From the NCBI GenBank assembly GCA_944387575.1, contig CALXFK010000016.1, positions 1-52,689 on the forward strand: a stretch of 52,689 bases of DNA. Reading direction: 5' to 3'. Shown here in pieces: positions 36,566 to 43,922 of this stretch. The stretch is from an uncultured Clostridia bacterium. Lineage in GTDB: Bacteria > Bacillota > Clostridia > Oscillospirales > JAAYOS01. Each line of letters starts with the position of its first letter. The stretch's first letter is position 1. A program made the position numbers and the translations under genes. The notes beneath the pieces were generated by a model. That model was not told the DNA's origin. It saw only the letters and a list, made by a program, of their open reading frames with translations, and did no database searches.

Positions 36566-38503
36566 TTAGGAAAGAAGCCCGCATACAAGGTCGGTATAGC
36601 GGGATGCGTCGTCGAGCGGGAGACCGGCTATGAGTAGAGCCTGGGAGTAGAGAATCTCCGCATACTTTGCGGCGCGGTCTTTGTCGGATGAGACAGCGCG
36701 GCGGAGCGCCTCGAATGCGGGGGATACGGGGTTCAGCTCAAGGACGCGCTGAGCGCGCATGGAGTTTGCGGCGTCCGGCTGAACCGAGCGGAAGTACTTC
36801 TCCATTTCGAGGCTCACCGGACCGTCGGCACTCATGAACACGGGGTGGCTGACAAGTTTGTTTGAGACGCGGACATCGTGGACGCGGTCACCGAGCGTCT
36901 CCTTTACGAAATCGATGACCTCTTTTGCGTCCTGAGCGGCGGCGTCGCGCGCCGCCTTCTCTTCGTCGGTCTCCTCGAGGGCGTCGTCTGCGTCAACGCT
37001 GCGGAACTCCTTGCCGCCGTACTCGTGCAGTCCCTGGAGCACAAACTCGTCCTCGTCCGAGGTAAGGCAGAGAATCTCGTATCCGCGCGCGGATATACGT
37101 TCACACTGGGGGAGTGCGGCGACCTGTGCGGTGCTCTCACCAGAGGCGTAGTAGATGAACTTCTGGTTCTCCGGCATACGCTCGACGTATGCGTCGAGGG
37201 TGGTGAGCGTGTCCGAGCCGGTGGACGGGAAGAGCAGGAGATCGCTCAGCAGGTCCTTGTGCACACCATAGTCGCTTACCGTCTCATATTTGATGGAGCG
37301 ACCGAATGCGGTCCAGAATTTGTCGTATTTTTCGCGGTCGTTCTCAAGCAGGCGCTTCAGTTCTCCCTTTATACGCCGTTCAAGGCTCTGAGCAATGGTG
37401 CGGAGCTCGCGGGTGTGCTGGAGCAGCTCGCGGGATATGTTGAGCGAGAGGTCCTGCGTGTCCACAACGCCGCGCACAAAGCGGAAGCAGTCGGGCAGAA
37501 GGTCAGCGCAGCGCTCCATGATGAGAACGCCGGAGGAGTAGAGCTGGAGCCCTTTCTCGAAGTCGCGGCTGTAATAGTCGTACGGCGCCTGTGCTGGGAT
37601 GAACAGCAGAGCCTTGAATTGGACAAGACCTTCCGCCGAGACAACAATATGTGAGAGCGGAGCGGCGTAGTCGGCAAATTTTGACCGGTAGAACTCGGTT
37701 GCCGCCTCGTCGGTGATCTCAGCCTTCGGGCGCTGCCAAAGCGGTATCATACTGTTTAAGGTTGCGTGTTCAGTGTAGCTCTCCCACTCGGGCTGGTAGT
37801 CGTCGCCCGCATCCGCGGGGCGCTCCTTCATGCGGCTGCGCTGCACATCCATACGTATCGGGAAACGGACATAGTCCGAATACTTCTTTACAAGCGACTG
37901 AAGTTCCCACGTCTCCAGGAAACGGTCGTAGTTCTCACCGGGTTCGGCTCCATCCTCTGCCGGTGCTTCATTAGGCTTTATATGGAGGACAATGTCGGTG
38001 CCGGGGCGTTCCTTTTCTGCCGGGGTTATCGTATAGCCGTCCGCGCCGTCCGACTCCCAGCGCCACGCCTCGTCCGAACCATACGCGCGGCTGGTGACCG
38101 TGACCAGGTCCGCGACCATGAACGCGGAATAGAAACCTACGCCAAACTGACCAATGATGTCTACGTCGCCCTTTGCGCCCTCGTCAAGGTTCTTCTTGAA
38201 CTCCAGCGAACCGCTGTGAGCAATGGTGCCGAGGTTCTTTTCGAGGTCCTCCTGCGTCATTCCGACACCGTTGTCACTGATGGTGAGGGTCCTAGCCTCT
38301 TTATCGACCGAGAGCTCGATCGCAAAATCGCTGCGGGAGAGACCGACGCTGTCATCGGTGAGCGCAATGTATGCGAGCTTGTCCAGCGCATCCGAAGCGT
38401 TGGAAATAAGTTCGCGCAAAAATATCTCTTTGTGCGTGTAGATCGAGTTGACCATCAGGTCGAGCAGGCGCTTTGACTCCGCCTTAAACTGTTTCTTTGC
38501 CAT
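36566..38503 (-). CDS. htpG: HtpG, Hsp90-family chaperone
   Basis: The 645-aa ATP-dependent chaperone has the GHKL ATPase (FLRELISNASDALDKL, ISDNGVGMT, GTIAHSGSLEF, IGQFGVGFYSAFMVA), middle domain (RGVVDTQDLSLNISRE) and C-terminal dimerisation domain. ATG 38503 begins MAKKQFKAESKRLL and has GAAAGGG upstream; the longer frame from 38566 adds 21 non-family residues. A CIRCE element and promoter lie upstream, so it should be under HrcA heat-shock control. In B. subtilis htpG is not in the CIRCE regulon, so this wiring differs. Confidence 0.97.
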   Translation of the reverse strand: MAKKQFKAESKRLLDLMVNSIYTHKEIFLRELISNASDALDKLAYIALTDDSVGLSRSDFAIELSVDKEARTLTISDNGVGMTQEDLEKNLGTIAHSGSLEFKKNLDEGAKGDVDIIGQFGVGFYSAFMVADLVTVTSRAYGSDEAWRWESDGADGYTITPAEKERPGTDIVLHIKPNEAPAEDGAEPGENYDRFLETWELQSLVKKYSDYVRFPIRMDVQRSRMKERPADAGDDYQPEWESYTEHATLNSMIPLWQRPKAEITDEAATEFYRSKFADYAAPLSHIVVSAEGLVQFKALLFIPAQAPYDYYSRDFEKGLQLYSSGVLIMERCADLLPDCFRFVRGVVDTQDLSLNISRELLQHTRELRTIAQSLERRIKGELKRLLENDREKYDKFWTAFGRSIKYETVSDYGVHKDLLSDLLLFPSTGSDTLTTLDAYVERMPENQKFIYYASGESTAQVAALPQCERISARGYEILCLTSDEDEFVLQGLHEYGGKEFRSVDADDALEETDEEKAARDAAAQDAKEVIDFVKETLGDRVHDVRVSNKLVSHPVFMSADGPVSLEMEKYFRSVQPDAANSMRAQRVLELNPVSPAFEALRRAVSSDKDRAAKYAEILYSQALLIAGLPLDDASRYTDLVCGLLS

Positions 38504-38579
38504 GCTATCAAACCCTTTCACAATTATACGCTGCCCGACCCGTGTCTGCGGACCGGTGCGGTGCAAACATATAGCCGCG

Positions 38580-38606
38580 TTAGCACTCGAAGACTAAGAG
38601 TGCCAA
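38580..38606. promoter_or_regulatory. CIRCE element (HrcA operator) of htpG
   Basis: TTAGCACTC (38580-38588), nine bases, GAGTGCCAA (38598-38606): one mismatch from consensus TTAGCACTC-N9-GAGTGCTAA. The symmetry extends outward: ATAGCCGCG on the left and CACGGCTAT on the right also pair, giving an 18-bp arm with two G-U-type differences. Confidence 0.9.
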
Positions 38607-38613
38607 CACGGCT

Positions 38614-38642
38614 ATAATAATACCTTTTTATACGAAATGCAA
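38614..38642 (-). promoter_or_regulatory. Sigma-A promoter of htpG
   Basis: Minus strand: TTGCAT (38642-38637), 17-bp spacer, TATTAT (38619-38614). The CIRCE element begins 7 bp downstream of the -10, covering the transcription start. Confidence 0.8.
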
Positions 38643-38669
38643 GAGCAAATCGAGGAATGCGGAATGAAT

Positions 38670-40211
38670 TTATTTGTCGCCGTCCTTATCCTTGTTTGCA
38701 GTGAAGGATACGCCGACCGTCTTCTCCGCGTGCTTGCGCCAGCGACCGCTCTTGAAGTAGGTAAATATAAACACCATACCGAGAAGCATCGACGCGCCCA
38801 TCGCGTAGAACATTCCCATGTAGTGATCAGGCGCGGCTATGACCGCTGCGGCGGCGCGCTGAGCCTCCTCGAGGGTCTTGTACACTCCGGTATCAAAGTA
38901 CTGGGTGGACAGGTCGACGAGGTTCTGGGGCATTTCTGCGAGAAGGTCGTTTATGTGATTCTTCTGCGGGAGAGCCGCAAGGAAGTAGGTGAGCGGGATA
39001 CGGCAGACGGTGGACATGACCGCGGTGACCGACGGGGCTACCGCTGCGCCCGCACCGCGCATCGAACCGCCGGTGACGTTGTCGATACCAAGCGTCCAGT
39101 AGCAGAACGCGAGGAAGCAAATGCCGGAGACGCCCATGTTAAGGACCTCGCCGTCCGCGCCAAACGCGAACATGATATAACGACCGGTGAAGAACAGCAG
39201 GATACCGACCACAGCAGCGACTATGACTGCAGAGATCTGACCGGCATGGACGCCGCGCTTAGCGCGCTCCTGGTTACCGGCGCCGATGTTCTGACCGACA
39301 AAGGTGGTCGCCGCCATACCGAGACCCATCATCGGCATTATAGCAAAGCCGTCCGCCTTCATGATAATGGTGTTGGCCGCTATGTAGTTGGAACCAAAGG
39401 TGTTGGCAAAGCTCTGGATGACGATGCCGCCGAGCGACATCGCCATGTTCTGCACGGCGCTCGGAAGACCGAGGCTTATAATACGCTTAGTGGCAAATCC
39501 GTTAGGATGGAGGAGGTCCTTGATGTGAAGACGAACCGGATATTTTCCGCTCTGAAGACGGAAGAGCGGTATAAGACCGCTGACAAAGTGGGCAATGGAG
39601 GTCGCCCATGCGACGCCGGCAACGCCCATGTCAAAGTATATAACGAACACGAGGTCGAGAACTATATTGACCACCGAGCTTGCAAGCATAGCTATCAGGG
39701 GCCAACGGCTGTCGCCCATGCCGCGCAGAATGCCTGCGCCGAGGTTGTAGAAGACGTTTCCGAGTGTGCCCGCGAAGATTATCATCAGGTAGCTGGTGGC
39801 GTCTGCGCGGATGTTTGCGGGGGTGTTGATGAGCTCAAGCAGCGGTCCGGAGAGCGGAACGCCAAGAATGGTAATGATCGTACCGATGATGATAGCGAGA
39901 GCAATACCGGTGTTGGTGACGATCCTGAGACCGTCGAAGTCCTTGCCGCCATAGGTCTGCGAAATGACTATCTGCGCGCCCATCGACACGCCGAGGAACA
40001 ATGCGTTGAACAGCATCATTATCGAAAACGATGCGCCAACAGCAGCGAGGGCATCTGTGCCGACATAGTTTCCGACGATGACCGAGTCGACAACATTGTA
40101 CAGCTGCATGCACAGATTGCCGAGAATGACAGGGATGGCAAAAGTTATAAGCTTTTTCAGGATAGGACCCTGTGTAAGGTCGTTGCGATCAGCTACGGAT
40201 TTACTACTCAA
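38670..40211 (-). CDS. MATE-family multidrug/toxin efflux transporter
   Basis: The 513-aa protein has about 12 transmembrane helices in two MatE halves (first: GPILKKLITFAIPVILGNL, VDSVIVGNYVGTDALAAVG; second: ISLGLPSAVQNMAMSLGGI). It should export cationic compounds using Na+ or H+. The start is set at TTG 40211: GGAGGAG lies 7 bp upstream, while the earlier ATG at 40277 overlaps the promoter. Between two late helices (about residues 412-460) is a hydrophilic insert of roughly 45-50 residues containing LSTQYFDTGVYKTLEEAQ, longer than the loops of typical MATE proteins. It is transcribed alone. The substrate is unknown. Confidence 0.92.
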   Translation of the reverse strand: MSSKSVADRNDLTQGPILKKLITFAIPVILGNLCMQLYNVVDSVIVGNYVGTDALAAVGASFSIMMLFNALFLGVSMGAQIVISQTYGGKDFDGLRIVTNTGIALAIIIGTIITILGVPLSGPLLELINTPANIRADATSYLMIIFAGTLGNVFYNLGAGILRGMGDSRWPLIAMLASSVVNIVLDLVFVIYFDMGVAGVAWATSIAHFVSGLIPLFRLQSGKYPVRLHIKDLLHPNGFATKRIISLGLPSAVQNMAMSLGGIVIQSFANTFGSNYIAANTIIMKADGFAIMPMMGLGMAATTFVGQNIGAGNQERAKRGVHAGQISAVIVAAVVGILLFFTGRYIMFAFGADGEVLNMGVSGICFLAFCYWTLGIDNVTGGSMRGAGAAVAPSVTAVMSTVCRIPLTYFLAALPQKNHINDLLAEMPQNLVDLSTQYFDTGVYKTLEEAQRAAAAVIAAPDHYMGMFYAMGASMLLGMVFIFTYFKSGRWRKHAEKTVGVSFTANKDKDGDK

Positions 40212-40248
40212 GAAAACACTCCTCCATTTAATGAATTTTAGCTCTACT

Positions 40249-40277
40249 ATTCTATCGGCTGCGCCGTCAAAAGTCAA
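40249..40277 (-). promoter_or_regulatory. Sigma-A promoter of the MATE gene
   Basis: Minus strand: TTGACT (40277-40272), 17-bp spacer, TAGAAT (40254-40249). Confidence 0.82.
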
Positions 40278-40320
40278 TCATTTTAGAAAAGAAAACGACG
40301 TGAAAAAAGCATCCTTTTTC

Positions 40321-40349
40321 TTGCAATTTGACGAATGCTCTGCTACAAT
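40321..40349 (+). promoter_or_regulatory. Sigma-A promoter of the DUF2461 gene
   Basis: TTGCAA (40321-40326), 17-bp spacer, TACAAT (40344-40349); a second possible -35 (TTGACG) overlaps it. Confidence 0.8.
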
Positions 40350-40382
40350 TGGGCAAAACGCGTCTAAAGGGGTGGATAAACG

Positions 40383-41084
40383 GTGATAACCGAGAGGGCA
40401 CTGGATTTTCTTGTGGAAAACCAGCTCAATGATTCCAAGGAGTGGTTCGAGGCGCACAGGGAGGAATATGAGAAATATGTGCGCGAACCGTTTTTTGAAA
40501 TAATAGATTTTCTGACCGAGCGGCTCGGCGAGGAGATAGAGCCGGAGATAATGCGCGACCACCGCCGCGCGCTCTGCCGTGTGCGCAGGGATACGCGCTT
40601 TACAAAGGACAAGACCAAGTACCGTGCAAACGTCTGGGCGATGCTCGGCAGGGACAGGCGGTACTACCGCTGGCGCCCCGAGTTCTTTTTTGAACTTAGA
40701 CCGGGGTTTTCGTGGTGGGGGTGTGGCATGTATCTTGCGGACGCCCCGGTGCGGGACTCATATGTTCGCATGGTCAGCTCGCGGAGTCCGGAGTTTCTAA
40801 ACGCGGCGGAGGCGTTCGACGCTCAGGAGGTATTCGGATTTGACTCGGGCGACGAGTACCGGCGCACAAAGTTCCCGGATGAACCGCCGGAGATAAGGCG
40901 CTGGCTCGACCGGAAAGGCATATACCTGGTGCACACCGGACCTGCCGAGGACATGTACGCGCCGGATATTGCGCAGCGGCTCATTTCAGACTTCCGGCTG
41001 CTCTACCCGTATTACACCTTCCTGCTCGCAGTATGCGATGGAGCGGTGAGGCAGGACCTGGTGCAGCGCGGGGAGCAGGACTGA
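40383..41084 (+). CDS. DUF2461 family protein
   Basis: The 233-aa soluble protein matches DUF2461 (TIGR02453-type). Segments are FLVENQLNDSKEWFEAHREEY near the start (read as FL..NN...WF..H...Y), RDTRFTKDKTKYR (about 69-81) and the aromatic FFFELRPGFSWWGCGMYLAD (about 97-116). The biochemical function of the family is not established. It starts at GTG 40383 with AAAGGGG upstream; this gene is one of few here using GTG. A strong bidirectional hairpin follows. No functional partner is evident next to it. Confidence 0.88.
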   Translation: MITERALDFLVENQLNDSKEWFEAHREEYEKYVREPFFEIIDFLTERLGEEIEPEIMRDHRRALCRVRRDTRFTKDKTKYRANVWAMLGRDRRYYRWRPEFFFELRPGFSWWGCGMYLADAPVRDSYVRMVSSRSPEFLNAAEAFDAQEVFGFDSGDEYRRTKFPDEPPEIRRWLDRKGIYLVHTGPAEDMYAPDIAQRLISDFRLLYPYYTFLLAVCDGAVRQDLVQRGEQD

Positions 41085-41105
41085 GGTCATGGCAAGGCAG
41101 ACATA

Positions 41106-41134
41106 AAAACGGAGCAGCGGTGCTGCTCCGTTTT
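41106..41134. terminator. Bidirectional terminator between converging genes
   Basis: AAAACGGAGCAGC (41106-41118) pairs with GCTGCTCCGTTTT (41122-41134) over a 3-4-nt loop, with A/T runs at both outer ends. Confidence 0.88.
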
Positions 41135-41143
41135 GTCTTGATG

Positions 41144-42682
41144 TCACATCAGCTTGAAGGTCATGTCATCGAACCGCTTTTCGCGGAATATGAGTCGCCA
41201 CTCGACGCGGTACGGCGGGTCGAAGTGCAGCGACGAACAGGCGGCGCGCATTCTTGGCGTGCTGTGCGTGTCCGCGTTTGGACCGATGAAGATAGCGGTG
41301 GGACCGTCCGCGCCGCCGATAATGCCGATGACCGCTAGATCGTTCGAGGCGGTGGGGGCGTATGAATATTCTGGAGGCGCGACCTCTCTGGGGCGGTCGC
41401 TTTCCTCGCAGTCGGCTATCTGTAAGTTCTCCGTCGGGATATTCGGATCCACCGTGTAGCTCATTGCGAAGTAGTGGGTCGGGTATTCACGGGAGTCATT
41501 GCCGAAACTGTTTTCGGGGAGGGTCTGCCGCCCGAATTCGTGTGCCGTCAGGGTATGCGTCTCGCCGTTTACCGGGGAAATAAACGTGAACGTGTCTCCG
41601 GGTGCGTGTATGGTGAAATGCGGTCCGGGAATGGGTTCCGGGCGCTGTTCCATTGTCACTGCGAGCGACTTTACATCAGGGCGGCGGGAACGCCCCCACG
41701 GGAAGGAGTACCGGGAGATGAGCCATCCCCGCCCCGCGTCCAGACCGTAGTGTTCGACAACCTGCGCCGCTTCGCGGTCGGTCTCGGGGAAGAGCGGAAG
41801 AGGCGGCGTGTATGTCAGCGACCGACCGCCGGAACGCCGGAGGCGGCGGCCGTTGAGGTCGATATGCGGGGAGAATTTGAGTTGCAGCGGGTTGTCGAGG
41901 TCGAGCTTCATCTGCTGTTCGTGCGAGAGTTGACCGGAGCATTCGATTTTCGGGAGCCACTTATCCAGGAACGCGGCGACCTCCTCCGCCTCGACCATCA
42001 TACAGAAGTCCACAACGAGACCTCTGCTGCACGAGTATGCCGCAGGGATAAGCCAGCGCCGCCCCGCCCACTCGAACCGTGCGCCAAGAGGGATCTCGAT
42101 TCCGGGGCGCTCCCTGCTTCGTCTGCCGCAGAACGACCCATCGAATCGAACCTCCCAGGGGGTGGGCGCCGGTTCCGCGTACAGGTTCATGTCCGGGTCG
42201 TAAAAGTCATTGGTGTACTTTATTTTGCTGTAATTGAATGACGATTGCAGGTCACGAATGTAACGGAACGGATTGTCCATCGGCGAGAGCTTCATCTTTA
42301 CGGAGATCTCGTCGAGTATTTTCCGCTGGGTTTCGGTCGGAGGGTTCTCTTTCAGGAAGAGGTCGAATCGTTCTTCGGTCCACATCCACGCCTGCTCGGG
42401 CGCCGCTGCGTCCCCGCATGCGAGGAGCAGACGGAGAAAATCGGAAAAATTTGCCGCGACCGGGTGCACAAAATTTGGTGCGGACGCAGAGGGGTCCACC
42501 GAGAACACCGTCTCCCCGAAACCGCGGATAAAGCAGAAATGAATGCCGTCAACCCCAGCCCATCCGATGACCGATGCGCCGCGCGGAGTACAGAAGTAGG
42601 TGAACTCACCGGCGCGGCGTTCCACCCCAAGAGGAGCGAGGTCGATACCGGTGTTAAGAAATTTGCGGTATGTGTTTGGCAT
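41144..42682 (-). CDS. Uncharacterised 512-aa protein carrying a GGADGPT motif
   Basis: I do not recognise an assigned family. The N-terminal ~110 residues (VIGWAGVDGIHFCFIRGFGE, FVHPVAANFSDFLRLLLACG) loosely recall SUKH/SMI1-KNR4 folds, a weak impression only. The middle (about 165-440) is soluble, aromatic and proline-rich. Near the C-terminus, residues 452-466 read IGIIGGADGPTAIFI, the region IIIa signature of Na+-translocating decarboxylase beta subunits (OadB/GcdB), including the Asp (459) that binds Na+ there. No multi-helix membrane region exists around it, so it is not a pump subunit. GGAGGAT precedes the ATG. The gene lies 48 bp downstream of the PucR-type regulator on the same strand and may share its transcript. 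Confidence 0.75.
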   Translation of the reverse strand: MPNTYRKFLNTGIDLAPLGVERRAGEFTYFCTPRGASVIGWAGVDGIHFCFIRGFGETVFSVDPSASAPNFVHPVAANFSDFLRLLLACGDAAAPEQAWMWTEERFDLFLKENPPTETQRKILDEISVKMKLSPMDNPFRYIRDLQSSFNYSKIKYTNDFYDPDMNLYAEPAPTPWEVRFDGSFCGRRSRERPGIEIPLGARFEWAGRRWLIPAAYSCSRGLVVDFCMMVEAEEVAAFLDKWLPKIECSGQLSHEQQMKLDLDNPLQLKFSPHIDLNGRRLRRSGGRSLTYTPPLPLFPETDREAAQVVEHYGLDAGRGWLISRYSFPWGRSRRPDVKSLAVTMEQRPEPIPGPHFTIHAPGDTFTFISPVNGETHTLTAHEFGRQTLPENSFGNDSREYPTHYFAMSYTVDPNIPTENLQIADCEESDRPREVAPPEYSYAPTASNDLAVIGIIGGADGPTAIFIGPNADTHSTPRMRAACSSLHFDPPYRVEWRLIFREKRFDDMTFKLM

Positions 42683-42730
42683 GTAGATCCTCCGAAGATT
42701 ATAGATTAGCAGGTGGCTACCTGACCGCAG

Positions 42731-43645
42731 TTATTCCGGGCGTATCTGTTCAATAATGTTTATATGTCGGAACTTTTCCATGTATCTGAGGAGCTGGTAG
42801 GAGACAATTATCCGCTGGCGCAGCCGACCGTCGGTCAGGTCGAGGTCGAGAAGTGAGCGTATTTTGGTGAGCTTTGCGGCGATGGTGTTGCGGTGCATAT
42901 AGGTGGCGGCTGCGGTCCTGGCGACGCTGCAGTCGTTTATGCAGTAGTGGAAGAGGATGTCCGATAGGTTGTCGCCGTGCTTTGCATCGTGTCGAAAGAG
43001 ACGGATGAGCGCGGGATGTGTCAGCGACACGAGGTCAGGGTTGCCAAGCCGGTCGGAGAAGTTCTGAGCACACATATCGATCATTATGTACTCGGCGTAG
43101 TCCTCAAACAGGAAGAGTCGCTCACGCCCGAGCCGCAGCCGCTCGCCAAGCTCGAGGGTGCGGGAGGTGAGGTAGTATGCGCCGCGCATGTTGTCTCTGC
43201 GGCTTGAAGCATTGCCGACGGCGGCAAACGCGCTGTGCGAAGCGAGCAGCGCCTCGAGCGCCGCATCGTCGAATTCGGCGTAGAGCCGCGCAGCGCGGTC
43301 CTTTCTGCTGAGAAGGAGCACGACAAGACTACCGCGGCGCGCCATATGTGAACCCGGAAAAAATCCGGCGAGCGCTGCGGCGAGAGATTCGCTGTTCGCA
43401 CTATTCTCTGCGCGGGCGATAAGCAGCGAGATAAATTTGTCGGGAGGTGGGGCGAGACGGTCGAGAGACGCGGCTATCTCCTCCTCCGAGACTATGCGAA
43501 GCGCAAGGATGTCCGAAAGCAGGGCGTCGAAGCTGAAGTTCTCACTCGGGGCGAAATATGGTGCCGAGCTGAGACGCCGCAGCACCTCCTCGCGGCTGAG
43601 TTCGGTGTGGATTATACCGTCCGAACATACTACGTAACTGTCCAT
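42731..43645 (-). CDS. PucR/CdaR-type transcriptional regulator
   Basis: The 304-aa protein ends with a PucR C-terminal helix-turn-helix (TAAATYMHRNTIAAKLTKIR, about 246-265), the fold used by PucR, CdaR and related activators. The preceding ~120 residues have a GGDEF-like degenerate middle region typical of the group. The N-terminus (1-90) is specific to this protein and gives no hint of the inducer. ATG 43645 follows GAGAGG; the frame extends upstream to 43702 without a better site. It diverges from the double hydrolase gene, which makes that gene its likely target. The GGADGPT protein gene lies just downstream. Confidence 0.82.
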   Translation of the reverse strand: MDSYVVCSDGIIHTELSREEVLRRLSSAPYFAPSENFSFDALLSDILALRIVSEEEIAASLDRLAPPPDKFISLLIARAENSANSESLAAALAGFFPGSHMARRGSLVVLLLSRKDRAARLYAEFDDAALEALLASHSAFAAVGNASSRRDNMRGAYYLTSRTLELGERLRLGRERLFLFEDYAEYIMIDMCAQNFSDRLGNPDLVSLTHPALIRLFRHDAKHGDNLSDILFHYCINDCSVARTAAATYMHRNTIAAKLTKIRSLLDLDLTDGRLRQRIIVSYQLLRYMEKFRHINIIEQIRPE

Positions 43646-43922
43646 ACCCTGCCTCTCCCTCCTTGTGGCGGACGCCTGAGACCCAGATATAATCGGGTAC
43701 ATCGTACATAATTTGTCAAATCAATGGCAATTAAACCAATTATAGCGCATTTGGCAGCGGACCGCAATGCGCATATGCTGATAATTGCCGCAAAAACAGG
43801 TCGTGAGTGCACAGATGTTGCGCAACATTGGATGATATATTGCAAAAACAAGAAAAAATATATAAACTGGTATTGATACTGACAAACAGACCGGCTAAGG
43901 TCGGCAACAGGAGGTAAAGCAG
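43646..43922. promoter_or_regulatory. Divergent control region with a 14-bp palindrome
   Basis: The 277-bp gap between the PucR-type gene and the double hydrolase holds no gene. ATGTTGCGCAACAT (43815-43828) is a perfect palindrome and a candidate operator. A nearby AATGCGCATATGC (around 43768-43780) is partly symmetric. No clear sigma-A promoter was found on either strand, which fits activator-dependent transcription. Confidence 0.5.

Noticed and set aside
38637..40241. A 534-codon plus-strand frame over the MATE gene, and similar long frames over rny (33778-35064), serS (5973-7127) and htpG (36878-37654)
   Set aside because: Each lies opposite a confidently identified gene, lacks family motifs and has no start signals.
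41144..42682. Calling the 512-aa protein a Na+-translocating decarboxylase subunit
   Set aside because: Only the short GGADGPT segment matches; the rest of the protein is not a multi-helix membrane protein and no alpha or gamma subunit gene is nearby.
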